Assembly (NCBI GenBank): GCA_038106445.1
Contig: JAYODU010000001.1
Span: 248,001-312,000, forward strand
Length of the DNA: 64,000 nt
Reading direction: 5' to 3'
Origin: Pseudemcibacter sp038106445
Lineage (GTDB): Bacteria > Pseudomonadota > Alphaproteobacteria > Sphingomonadales > Emcibacteraceae
Shown one piece after another: positions 8,550 through 15,914 of this stretch. The first letter of the stretch is position 1. The number at the start of each line of letters is the position of its first letter. The position numbers and the translations under genes are program-made. The notes beneath the pieces are model-generated. The model was not told where the DNA came from. It was given only the letters and a program-made list of their open reading frames with translations, and did no database searches.

Positions 8550-9827
8550 TCAATCAACCGCTTCAAATGCCTGATCAATGTCGGCGAGCAGGTCTTCGAT
8601 ATTTTCTACGCCGACGGATATTCGGATGATGTTATCGGTGATGCCTGCTTTTTCGCGTTCTGCGGCGGGGATGGCGCTATGGGTCATGCTTGCGGGGTGC
8701 TGGATTAATGTATCCACATTGCCAAGTGACACCGCCAGCGTCGGGATCCTCACCGCATTGGTAAAGGCCACACCGCCCTTATACCCGCCGCGCACCTTGA
8801 ACGACACCATGCCGCCGTAGCCATTGATCATTTGTTCCTTCGCAAGCTGATGATAGGGATCATTCCCCAGCCCGGGGTAGCAGACTTCTTCGACCTTCGG
8901 GTGGGATTGCAGATGCGTTGCGACCGCCATGGCGTTTTTGCTGTGGCGCTGCATCCTAAGCTCAAATGTTTTAAGGCCGATATTAATCTGCCATGCGTCC
9001 TGCGGGCTTGGCGCAACACCAAGCATTTTATATGTAAGCCCCACACCGGAACCCCCCGGGGCCATGTATTCTAAATGCGTGCTGACAATTGCGCCGCCGA
9101 TGGTTGTGCCGTGGCCGCAGATATATTTGGTGGTGCTGTGGACCACCACATCACAGCCAAGGGTCAGGGGCCGTTGATGAAACGGTGTCGCAAACGTGTT
9201 ATCAACCATCACCCACATGTCATTGACAGAAGATTTAACAGAGTGCGCGGCATTTGACAGATGGGGAAGGTCAATAATTTCCATGCGCGGGTTTGACGGT
9301 GTTTCCACATATACCAGTTTGGCATCGGGGTTTTCATTGATCGCCTGCTCAAAGCCGGATTTTGAAATATCGGTAACCCAGATCACGGTGATCCCGAGCC
9401 GCGGGGCCAGTTCAAACCAGAATTTATGGGTATTGCCATAAAGGCTTTTTTGCACGATGGCTTTATCGCCTGCGCCGATCCGCGCGATCACCGCAGCGGC
9501 GATGGCGGCCATGCCGGATGATGTGATTTTACCCATAACAATTTCGGACGGGGTTTTATCCGTGTTTGCGCGGATAAGGTCGATCCCTTCCATATAGGCG
9601 ATTTTATTCGCCAGATGGTCAAAGTTAGGGTTATGGGTGCGGGTGTAGGCGTAGCCCTTTTTCCGCCCGGCGAAGATGTCCGCCCCTTCTTCCACATCAT
9701 CAAAGCCGAATGTGGATGTCTGATAAATCGGCATCAGATGGGCGTGTTTATCATGACCGAATTCACCGACGTGATTAACGATGGTGCCCATGCCGTGTTC
9801 GGGTTTTACTTTATTTTTGTCACTCAT
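8550..9827 (-). CDS. Cys/Met metabolism PLP enzyme (OAH sulfhydrylase / methionine gamma-lyase family)
   Basis: A 425-residue fold-type I PLP enzyme of the cystathionine gamma-synthase family. The PLP lysine is in HSTTKYICGHG (about residue 220) and the cofactor Asp in VMVDNTFATP. The second motif has Ala where classical methionine gamma-lyases have Cys, which is more like O-acetylhomoserine sulfhydrylases. Possible reactions are joining methanethiol or sulfide to an activated homoserine, or gamma-elimination of methionine. It lies between the ATPase and aldolase genes in a minus-strand operon with a phosphorylase and isomerase. That context favours capture of methanethiol from methylthioribose breakdown. 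The exact activity is not settled. Confidence 0.8.
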   Translation of the reverse strand: MSDKNKVKPEHGMGTIVNHVGEFGHDKHAHLMPIYQTSTFGFDDVEEGADIFAGRKKGYAYTRTHNPNFDHLANKIAYMEGIDLIRANTDKTPSEIVMGKITSSGMAAIAAAVIARIGAGDKAIVQKSLYGNTHKFWFELAPRLGITVIWVTDISKSGFEQAINENPDAKLVYVETPSNPRMEIIDLPHLSNAAHSVKSSVNDMWVMVDNTFATPFHQRPLTLGCDVVVHSTTKYICGHGTTIGGAIVSTHLEYMAPGGSGVGLTYKMLGVAPSPQDAWQINIGLKTFELRMQRHSKNAMAVATHLQSHPKVEEVCYPGLGNDPYHQLAKEQMINGYGGMVSFKVRGGYKGGVAFTNAVRIPTLAVSLGNVDTLIQHPASMTHSAIPAAEREKAGITDNIIRISVGVENIEDLLADIDQAFEAVD

Positions 9828-9837
9828 TTTTTCCTAC

Positions 9838-10662
9838 TCACTTTTCCTTATCCTTAAAGGCGTTTTTGTACCGGGCCTCGCGGCCGAAATATTCCATTGA
9901 TTTCATCAGATCATCTTCGCTCATCCCGTCGGTGGGGACGCCTGCGGCTTTCAGGGTCCAGTATATCTCTGCCGCTTTTTCCACCACTTCAAGCTGATCA
10001 AGCGCATGATTGAGGCTTGTGCCAACCGCAAGCGCGCCGTGCATATGCCAGAGGATGATGTTGCGGTATTTAATTTCTTTCGCGCTTAAGAGTCCAAGTT
10101 CAAGACTTCCCGGCACACAGAAGGGCAGATGCCCGATCCCTTCGGGGACGATGATGCGGGCCTCACTCTGAAGACCGAGCAGGGTGTTGCTTAATATTTT
10201 CGGGTCTTTAAATTCCGAGACATGGGTCAATGATATCAGTCGAGGCGGATGGGTATGGATGACCGCCGTGTAATCGGGGCGTGAACGCATGAATTCACAT
10301 TGTATCGCGCAGTGGGACGGCATTTCGCTTGTGGGGTTATTGTTTCCGATGATCCACTGGTATGATTTGCCATCATTGGCGATCCGGTAAAGGCCGATGT
10401 CGGTGGCGGCATCGGTCGCGATATCCCGCGAACGGGTGCCCGACCCGGTAATCAGCAGGTACCGTCCACCCAGTTCGGGAACAGCAAGCGGCAGGGCCAC
10501 ATCCTCCGCGACGGACGCGGTCAGTTCGTCGGGCAGTTCGTCTTCATCAATCCGCAAGGAAAGATTGCCGCCTTCGGCTTCGGACCATCCCTTGAACGCT
10601 AGCCATTCGCAAACTTCGGCGAATGCGGAAAGCGGTGATACCTTTTCGTAAATTTCTCTCAT
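9838..10662 (-). CDS. Class II aldolase, RhaD-like (1-phosphoketose aldolase)
   Basis: A 274-residue class II aldolase, the same length as E. coli rhamnulose-1-phosphate aldolase and similar along its length: GGNLSLR, ITGSGTR, SEMPSH, VIHTHPP, WHMHGA. The zinc ligands and catalytic Glu of RhaD have counterparts in these motifs. GGAGG immediately before ATG 10662 fixes the start; the longer frame overlaps the phosphorylase gene. These enzymes split a 1-phosphoketose to DHAP and an aldehyde. Beside a nucleoside phosphorylase and MtnA-like isomerase the likely substrates are ribulose-, 5-deoxyribulose- or 5-methylthioribulose-1-phosphate, as in the DHAP shunt. No rhamnose genes are nearby. Confidence 0.85.
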   Translation of the reverse strand: MREIYEKVSPLSAFAEVCEWLAFKGWSEAEGGNLSLRIDEDELPDELTASVAEDVALPLAVPELGGRYLLITGSGTRSRDIATDAATDIGLYRIANDGKSYQWIIGNNNPTSEMPSHCAIQCEFMRSRPDYTAVIHTHPPRLISLTHVSEFKDPKILSNTLLGLQSEARIIVPEGIGHLPFCVPGSLELGLLSAKEIKYRNIILWHMHGALAVGTSLNHALDQLEVVEKAAEIYWTLKAAGVPTDGMSEDDLMKSMEYFGREARYKNAFKDKEK

Positions 10663-10672
10663 ATCCTCCCCC

Positions 10673-11425
10673 TTATAACAAAACCGGTGGTGTGCAGTCT
10701 TCGTCGCGGGTATTGCGCAGCACATCAAGCATTAAACGGACCATTTTTTCGCGTACCTCGTCAATATTTCCGGTGGCGATGGTGATATTTTCTTCAAGTC
10801 CCGCCGCAAGGTTGATGGGCAGCGCCACGGCGGCGAAGCTCATGCCCAGTTCGGCGGCAAGGTATATTTCCGGGCAGGCGGTCATGCCGACCACATCCCC
10901 GCCAAGCATTTGATACATTTTAATTTCCGCCGGGCTTTCAAAACGGGGACCGTTGGTTGCCACATATGTTGCACCGTCATGGATGCCTATATTATGTTTG
11001 GGGCCAAGTTCCAGCGCCTTGGCGCTCATGATCGGGCAGAATGGCTTGCTCATTTCCACATGGCCGATGCCGCGTTCGATTTTTTCAAAAAATGTGAATT
11101 CTCGCCCGGATGTGAAATCCAGAAAATCCCGTAAGACCACAAGCTCCAACACCGGGTAACCGTTTGTGATTGCGCCGACGGCATAGGTTGCCATGATGCG
11201 GGTGACGCCCGCGTCTTTCAGCGCGCGGATGTTGGCGCGGTAATTGACCTTGTGCGGCGGGGTGGTGTGATCCACGCCGTGACGGGTCAGGAAGACGACA
11301 TCGGCGTAATCGCCTTTGCCTTCGTAAAGGACGGCGTCGCCATAGGCGTTGCTTACACGTTTTTCCGTGACCTCAATCCCGGGCAGGTTATAGATGCCTG
11401 TGCCGCCTAATATTGCTACTGTCAT
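10673..11425 (-). CDS. MTA/MTI phosphorylase family nucleoside phosphorylase
   Basis: A 250-residue purine nucleoside phosphorylase of the MTAP/PNP trimeric family: GGTGIYNL at the N-terminus, RHG at 48-50, HKVNYRANI, and MTACPEIYLA at 181-190. The base-binding segment is ALPINLAAG (201-209). Asn205 stands where human MTA phosphorylase has Asp220 (ATDYD). Asn at this site is typical of 6-oxopurine PNPs and matches S-methyl-5'-thioinosine phosphorylase of Pseudomonas as I recall it. It thus probably phosphorolyses 5'-methylthioinosine or inosine rather than MTA, releasing hypoxanthine and a 1-phosphosugar. The start has GGAGAAGG upstream. It lies between the isomerase and aldolase genes, forming a three-step pathway. 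Confidence 0.82.
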   Translation of the reverse strand: MTVAILGGTGIYNLPGIEVTEKRVSNAYGDAVLYEGKGDYADVVFLTRHGVDHTTPPHKVNYRANIRALKDAGVTRIMATYAVGAITNGYPVLELVVLRDFLDFTSGREFTFFEKIERGIGHVEMSKPFCPIMSAKALELGPKHNIGIHDGATYVATNGPRFESPAEIKMYQMLGGDVVGMTACPEIYLAAELGMSFAAVALPINLAAGLEENITIATGNIDEVREKMVRLMLDVLRNTRDEDCTPPVLL

Positions 11426-11442
11426 ATTTACCTTCTCCCGAC

Positions 11443-12858
11443 CTACCAGGCCTTATAATTTTTAAGTGTGTAGGGGCTAACGACCCCGTGGACGGTGGCG
11501 ACGCCCGATACATATTTGGGCGGGGTGATGTCAAATGTGGGGTAGCGCGCGCCGATGTCATCCCGGGTTGTGGGGTGGCCAAGCACATGGCGGATTTCGG
11601 CGGGGTCGCGTTCCTCGATTTCCACATCGCTGCGGGTTTTTTTTGCTTCGTCCCGGCCCCAGGCAAACGCGAAATAGGGGATATCGTGCGCGTGGGCGGT
11701 GATGGCGTTCTGGTATGTGCCGATTTTATTGCACACATGGCCGTCGATAGTGATCAGGTCGGCGGCGGTTATATATTTCTGGATATTGCCTTCGCGCATG
11801 ATGTGGGCGGGCATGTTGTCGGTGATCAGGTTGGCTTCAATCCCCAGCTCCTGTATCGACGGGGCGGTGAGCTTCGCGCCCTGAAGGTATGGCCTTGTTT
11901 CGGGGACGTAGGCGGTGATGTTTTTGCCGTCCCGTTTTGCAAGCGCCAGGGCGGTTAAAAACCCGGCTTCCGCAAAACACATGGTCAGCACCCCGTCACC
12001 GTCATCAATCAGATCCGCCACGGCGCGCCCGCGCAGGGCGTAATTATCATAAAGGGTGTTTTTGATCGCTTCGATCCTGTTTTCGATCGCCTGACCAACA
12101 TTTGTGCCCCCAACTTCCGCCAGCATTGCGCATTCAAGGATATCATCCAGCCGCAGTTTCATGGCGGTGTTGGTGGGGCGGGTGGCGACAAGGGTGTCTC
12201 TTGAGGCTTTAAGGGCCGCCGGGCCATTACCAGATACAAGCCGCAGTGCATTTGCCGCCGCCATCCACGGGCCGGCACCCTGGGTCACCATGTTCTTGAT
12301 CGCCTGCGCGACCTCATCGACCGTGTTGCAGGTAACGAAGCTTTGCTCGAACGGGTATTTGCTGCGGTTGCCGATCAGCACCTTGCCATTTTCAAAGCGT
12401 GAAATGTTAACCGGGTTTACTACAAAGGGCAGAAGATCATAAATCCCCTCTTTTTCTGCGGGGGATTTTCCGGGCGATTTTGCCGCCGTCGGCCCGCCGG
12501 CTTCCACCCAGGCGGTATAGCCGCCATCGATATGGCAGACATTTTTAAGACCGACTTCCTGCGCGGCCTTGGTGGCAAGCGCGCTGCGCCAGCCGGACTT
12601 GCAGTAAAAGACGAATTTATTATCCGACGAAAATATTTTTTTGAAGTAAGGACTTTCCGGGTCAACCCAGAATTCGGTCATGCCGCGCGGCATGTGATAC
12701 GCACCGGGGATTGTGCCTTCTACCTCAAGTTCCCTTATATCGCGAATATCAACAAATGTATTTTTCGGATCATCGATCATAAGCCGCGCCCTCTCGACGG
12801 AGACGGTTTCGATCTCCTTGCTCGCGTCCGCAACCAGTTCCTTTGTTGATTTTGTCAT
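11443..12858 (-). CDS. Rhodanese domain fused to MtnA-like sugar-1-phosphate isomerase
   Basis: A 471-residue fusion. Residues about 18-125 are a rhodanese domain with intact active-site loop CKSGWR (Cys86-Arg91). After a short linker, residues about 145-465 belong to the MtnA/eIF2B-like isomerase family: TRPTNTAMKL, ETRPYLQGAKLTA, NKIGTYQ. The catalytic Cys is kept (LTMC, Cys294). Two expected motifs are changed: RGAPAIG is QGAGPWM (193-199), and NGD before NKIGT is DGH (372-374), placing His where the catalytic Asp is expected. Standard MtnA converts methylthioribose-1-phosphate to the ribulose form. It is first gene of the operon, before phosphorylase and aldolase. A sugar-1-phosphate isomerase role fits, but substrate and activity are open. 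Confidence 0.8.
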   Translation of the reverse strand: MTKSTKELVADASKEIETVSVERARLMIDDPKNTFVDIRDIRELEVEGTIPGAYHMPRGMTEFWVDPESPYFKKIFSSDNKFVFYCKSGWRSALATKAAQEVGLKNVCHIDGGYTAWVEAGGPTAAKSPGKSPAEKEGIYDLLPFVVNPVNISRFENGKVLIGNRSKYPFEQSFVTCNTVDEVAQAIKNMVTQGAGPWMAAANALRLVSGNGPAALKASRDTLVATRPTNTAMKLRLDDILECAMLAEVGGTNVGQAIENRIEAIKNTLYDNYALRGRAVADLIDDGDGVLTMCFAEAGFLTALALAKRDGKNITAYVPETRPYLQGAKLTAPSIQELGIEANLITDNMPAHIMREGNIQKYITAADLITIDGHVCNKIGTYQNAITAHAHDIPYFAFAWGRDEAKKTRSDVEIEERDPAEIRHVLGHPTTRDDIGARYPTFDITPPKYVSGVATVHGVVSPYTLKNYKAW

Positions 12859-12886
12859 TTCGCTTTCACTTACCCTTCAATTTAAG

Positions 12887-12904
12887 ATATGGTTCTGACC
12901 ATAT
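12887..12904. promoter_or_regulatory. Perfect inverted repeat between divergent genes (candidate operator)
   Basis: ATATGGTTCTGACCATAT is two 7-base arms around a 4-base centre, in the 74-nt space between the salvage operon start (12858) and the VOC lipoprotein (12933). The core TGGT-N4-ACCA recalls GntR/FadR-type sites, which more often have a 3-base centre. One site could control both directions. No regulator gene is adjacent. Confidence 0.5.
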
Positions 12905-12932
12905 AACTAAAATAAATATTTGGGAATAGAGG

Positions 12933-14210
12933 ATGATAAAAAACTGGACTGCAGGTCTTTTGATATTACCGTTTATGGGGCTTATCGCCTGCGCCGAGGC
13001 AGAAGATGTAAACAGCAGTGACACACAATTTCTTGTGGTGGGCAAAACGGCAAACTTCCGTCAGCATCCGGGAAAAACATCGGAAATGATCAATTATCAT
13101 TTTTTTGCTGAAATTTTTGTAAATGAAAATGGGCATGTGACGAACGGTACATTGAATAACCCGGGTATTGATCAAATGGTTTTTGCCGATCATCCATCCG
13201 TTCTGGAAACCCATGGCGGGCGTTATAGCACGGAAGCGGATCTGGATGCGCTTTATCCGGATGGTGAATATATGTTTACCTATACGGAAACAGGAGAAAA
13301 TACGTTGAATATTCCTGTCGTGATTAGCAAAAAAGAAAACGGAAATACTCGTATCCCGGCGGCACCGGTGATCAGCTTACATCAAAATGGTATTGATATC
13401 ACCGATGGTATGATTGACCCGGATCAGGACCTTATTATCTCATGGACACGGTTTTTCGAAGGCGGGGCAGATGAAAATGGCTTTGTTGATGATTTGATAT
13501 TCGCTGTGGTCGGAAATTGTAAAGGTGAAAAAATATCCCATAGCGGTGTGCCGTTTGGGGGTGGTGCTCATTTAACTTACGCCGATGATAACGTCACTAT
13601 TTCCAAGGATTTATTTCGTCCGGGTGAAGTGTATCAGGTATCCGTTGAGCACGCGGTGATGGATACTAATTACGTGGGGAACGTGCCGACCATTGCCACC
13701 TATGCATCGACGTCATTTCTTGATTTTAATACAGGTGGTGAAAATACAGGCGGGCTTGATTGTACACCGCTACCAGTGCAAATGGATAAAGGACAAACAG
13801 ACAGGAGCCTAAAAGGAACGATGGATTTACCGCATATAGATGAACAGATCACGATGCTTTATTATAGCGCCGGTGACTGGGATAAAGCTGTATATTTTTA
13901 TGGGAGTGACCTTCAGCTTGAAACAACATATGATGATGACTGGGTTAAAATATATAAACTCAATGAAGGTGCCTTTATCGGTGTGGTGAAGGACAGCGAT
14001 GGCGGGTTTCATAAACCCAATAAGGACAGTGCGGTTATGGTAAGCATTGTTTCAAAAGCGGTGGATGATTGGTACGGAGCCATATTAAATGCGAAAAACA
14101 TAAAAATTGAAAAAGAAATTTATGATAACCAAACAGCACCGATAAGGGCATTTCTTATCCGTGATCCCGGTGGTTATACGGTTGAATTTTTTGAGTGGAT
14201 TAACCAGTAA
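12933..14210 (+). CDS. Lipoprotein with C-terminal VOC (glyoxalase-like) domain
   Basis: A 425-residue exported protein. The signal peptide ends in lipobox GLIAC (Cys20). Residues about 30-290 form a beta-rich region that I do not recognise. Residues about 305-425 resemble a vicinal-oxygen-chelate domain: an EQITMLYYSAGDWDKAVYFY opening, mid GGFHKPNKDSAVMVSIVS, and ending GGYTVEFFEW. Such domains bind a metal and act in isomerisation, C-C or C-O bond chemistry; the ligands here are not certain. It shares a 74-nt divergent promoter region with the salvage operon and is followed by a strong terminator. A role near that pathway is only suggested by position. Confidence 0.65.
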   Translation: MIKNWTAGLLILPFMGLIACAEAEDVNSSDTQFLVVGKTANFRQHPGKTSEMINYHFFAEIFVNENGHVTNGTLNNPGIDQMVFADHPSVLETHGGRYSTEADLDALYPDGEYMFTYTETGENTLNIPVVISKKENGNTRIPAAPVISLHQNGIDITDGMIDPDQDLIISWTRFFEGGADENGFVDDLIFAVVGNCKGEKISHSGVPFGGGAHLTYADDNVTISKDLFRPGEVYQVSVEHAVMDTNYVGNVPTIATYASTSFLDFNTGGENTGGLDCTPLPVQMDKGQTDRSLKGTMDLPHIDEQITMLYYSAGDWDKAVYFYGSDLQLETTYDDDWVKIYKLNEGAFIGVVKDSDGGFHKPNKDSAVMVSIVSKAVDDWYGAILNAKNIKIEKEIYDNQTAPIRAFLIRDPGGYTVEFFEWINQ

Positions 14211-14218
14211 TAAAAAAA

Positions 14219-14239
14219 GGTGCTGACAAAGTCAGCACC
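14219..14239. terminator. Bidirectional intrinsic terminator
   Basis: GGTGCTGAC / GTCAGCACC form a perfect 9-bp stem with an AAA loop. A run of A on the left gives a seven-T tract for minus-strand transcripts, and TTTCTT follows on the plus strand. It separates the VOC lipoprotein from the end of the RidA operon and serves both. Confidence 0.85.
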
Positions 14240-14270
14240 TTTCTTGGCAAACAAATATTAAAATCTGAAA

Positions 14271-14765
14271 TTAATTAGAAGCAGGCATTCTTGCAGCGCG
14301 TACGTCAATTTCAACTAACCAGCCGGGAACAGCTAGACCTGAAATTTCAACAACGGCACGAACTGGTTTATTTGGGTTTTCTTCAGTGCCGAAGAATTCT
14401 TGATAGGCAGAATTGAAACCCGAGAAGTCCATTTTACCCATTGCAGGATCAGCTACCAGATATACACGAACCATAACTATGTCGCTCATGCTCCAACCTG
14501 CTTTTTCAACGGCATCTTTAATACTGTTAAATGTACTGCGTGCTTGTGTCGCAGTGTCTCCATAAGTACGTTCAGCACGTGGTGCATCTGGGTTTACGGC
14601 ACTTGGGCCTTTACCCGATACGAAAAGTTGATCAGCATGCGCTGGCACTTCAATTGTTGAATAGAAGTTAGTTCCTTCGTCGTTACGCTTGATAACACTT
14701 TGTGCATTAGCAGCGATAGTCATTGCAGCGAAGGCCGTAATTGTGATTTTAAAAATTTTTGACAT
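14271..14765 (-). CDS. Exported RidA family protein (second copy)
   Basis: A 164-residue RidA/YjgF-family protein with a cleavable signal peptide (hydrophobic stretch ending AANAQ). The longer frame starts at 14777, but GGAGA inside that extension serves ATG 14765. RidA proteins hydrolyse reactive imines and enamines to ketones plus ammonia. The key Arg is present in NKPVRAVVEISG near residue 140. Cytoplasmic RidA has no signal peptide, so export is notable. It is the last gene of the amine oxidase cluster, 22 nt after a related RidA gene, and probably shares its transcript. Confidence 0.85.
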   Translation of the reverse strand: MSKIFKITITAFAAMTIAANAQSVIKRNDEGTNFYSTIEVPAHADQLFVSGKGPSAVNPDAPRAERTYGDTATQARSTFNSIKDAVEKAGWSMSDIVMVRVYLVADPAMGKMDFSGFNSAYQEFFGTEENPNKPVRAVVEISGLAVPGWLVEIDVRAARMPASN

Positions 14766-14787
14766 TTTTGTCTCCATTTAACTTTAT

Positions 14788-15306
14788 TTATTTAGGCATG
14801 CGAATAGCACGAGCTTCCACTTCAACCAGCCACCCCGGTACAACAAGTGAGTGGATGCCAACGAAAGTACGGGAAGGTAAATTTGTATTACCGCTTGTTG
14901 ATTCTTCCCCAAAATATTCGCGGTAGGCTCTATTAAAACCAGCAGAATCGACACTACCGTCTTCACCCGGCACGCCATAAATACGAAGCATCACGACATC
15001 GCTAAGTGACCAGCCAGCTTCTTCCAGTTGTGTTTTGAAAGATTCAAAAATCGCTTTGCCTTGCTCATACATATCACCAGGTTGGCAAGCATCACCTTTA
15101 GCTTCTCGTTCTTCTCTAGTCATGCAGCCTTCGCCCCAGGCATGATTTCCTTTGCCACTCATATAAAATACTTCAGCTCCCGCAGGAATTACAATTCCCG
15201 GATCAAGAAAACCCTGACTTGTTCTTTCGATCATTTGTGCGTTGGCTGTGAAAGCTACAGCACCTGTAATAATAAATGCAGCAACACATTTAATGAGCTT
15301 TGACAT
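14788..15306 (-). CDS. Exported RidA family protein (first copy)
   Basis: A 172-residue RidA-family protein with a signal peptide ending TANAQ. The family core and the active Arg (LPSRTFVGIHSL) are kept. Compared with its neighbour it has an extra Cys-containing loop at about residues 60-80 (CMTREEREAKGDAC), which could form a disulfide in the periplasm. GGGAGAT precedes the start. Together with the upstream amine oxidase and cytochrome c, this suggests disposal of imine products outside the cytoplasm. A 136-nt gap with a near-palindrome separates it from the cytochrome gene, so it may have its own promoter. Confidence 0.85.
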   Translation of the reverse strand: MSKLIKCVAAFIITGAVAFTANAQMIERTSQGFLDPGIVIPAGAEVFYMSGKGNHAWGEGCMTREEREAKGDACQPGDMYEQGKAIFESFKTQLEEAGWSLSDVVMLRIYGVPGEDGSVDSAGFNRAYREYFGEESTSGNTNLPSRTFVGIHSLVVPGWLVEVEARAIRMPK

Positions 15307-15384
15307 GAATATCTCCCTTGTGGTTCTTTTTTGAGCGCCTTTTGACGGCGCTTGGACTTAGATTAGAGGATTCTTTTATTTTCG

Positions 15385-15409
15385 CAACGATTTCCGGTTG
15401 AAACCGTTG
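15385..15409. promoter_or_regulatory. Near-palindrome before the RidA pair
   Basis: Arms CAACGATTTC and GAAACCGTTG match at 9 of 10 positions around a 5-base centre. It lies between cytochrome c and ridA genes with no T-run on the minus strand, so an operator or mRNA-processing hairpin is likelier than a terminator. Confidence 0.4.
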
Positions 15410-15442
15410 TGAATATCATAAAATTATAATCCAGTTTTCCAG

Positions 15443-15844
15443 TTAGTTGCCTGGGCCAAAGCCGTCATCTTCTTCGGCAATGAATTCATAGGCTTCTGTT
15501 ACTTGCTCATGCGGTACTTCACCGCCGGCGTTTCCCCAGCTGTTACGTATGTAATTTATAATTGTGGTAAGTTGTTCAACTTCCAAATCCGCAATAAAGG
15601 TTGGCATACCTGCGCGTCCTTCAAGCAACAGATATATAAGTTCTTCCTGATCACCAAGAACAAATTCGTTTCCTTTTAGTGCCGGATAAACATCTTCAAA
15701 ACCCTCACCGCCGGGTTGGTGGCAGGCTTCACAGTAATCTGTATATATTTGTGTACCTTCTTCGGAATAATCCTGTGCGTGTGCCGCTGATAACAAAGCA
15801 GAAAGTCCCATAACCGAGATAAGAATTAAATATATATTTTTCAT
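15443..15844 (-). CDS. Periplasmic mono-haem cytochrome c
   Basis: A 133-residue exported class I cytochrome c. The signal peptide ends AAHAQ, the haem-binding motif is CEACH near residue 38, and the probable axial Met is in RAGMPTFIADL near residue 80. A C-terminal tail of about 25 residues is acidic. ATG 15844 gives a normal signal peptide; the frame extends four codons further. It follows the flavin amine oxidase gene directly. Some flavin amine oxidases (nicotine oxidoreductase NicA2 is the example I know) pass electrons to a cytochrome c rather than to oxygen, and this gene is a natural partner of that kind. Confidence 0.85.
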   Translation of the reverse strand: MKNIYLILISVMGLSALLSAAHAQDYSEEGTQIYTDYCEACHQPGGEGFEDVYPALKGNEFVLGDQEELIYLLLEGRAGMPTFIADLEVEQLTTIINYIRNSWGNAGGEVPHEQVTEAYEFIAEEDDGFGPGN

Positions 15845-15914
15845 TTTAAACCACACTTAATGTTTCATTATTATAAAAATTTATGATGATATTATGTCCT
15901 GAATATTGTCCCAG

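Noticed and set aside
11413..11958. 181-codon open frame on the plus strand
   Set aside because: Antisense to the well-supported rhodanese-MtnA gene, compositionally a shadow, with no ribosome-binding site or family resemblance.
12859..12932. SAM or SAH riboswitch controlling the salvage operon
   Set aside because: The gap is only 74 nt and shows a single palindrome rather than a riboswitch fold.
15334..15352. Hairpin AGCGCC/GGCGCT before ridA
   Set aside because: No T-run follows on either strand in the needed direction, so it was not called a terminator.
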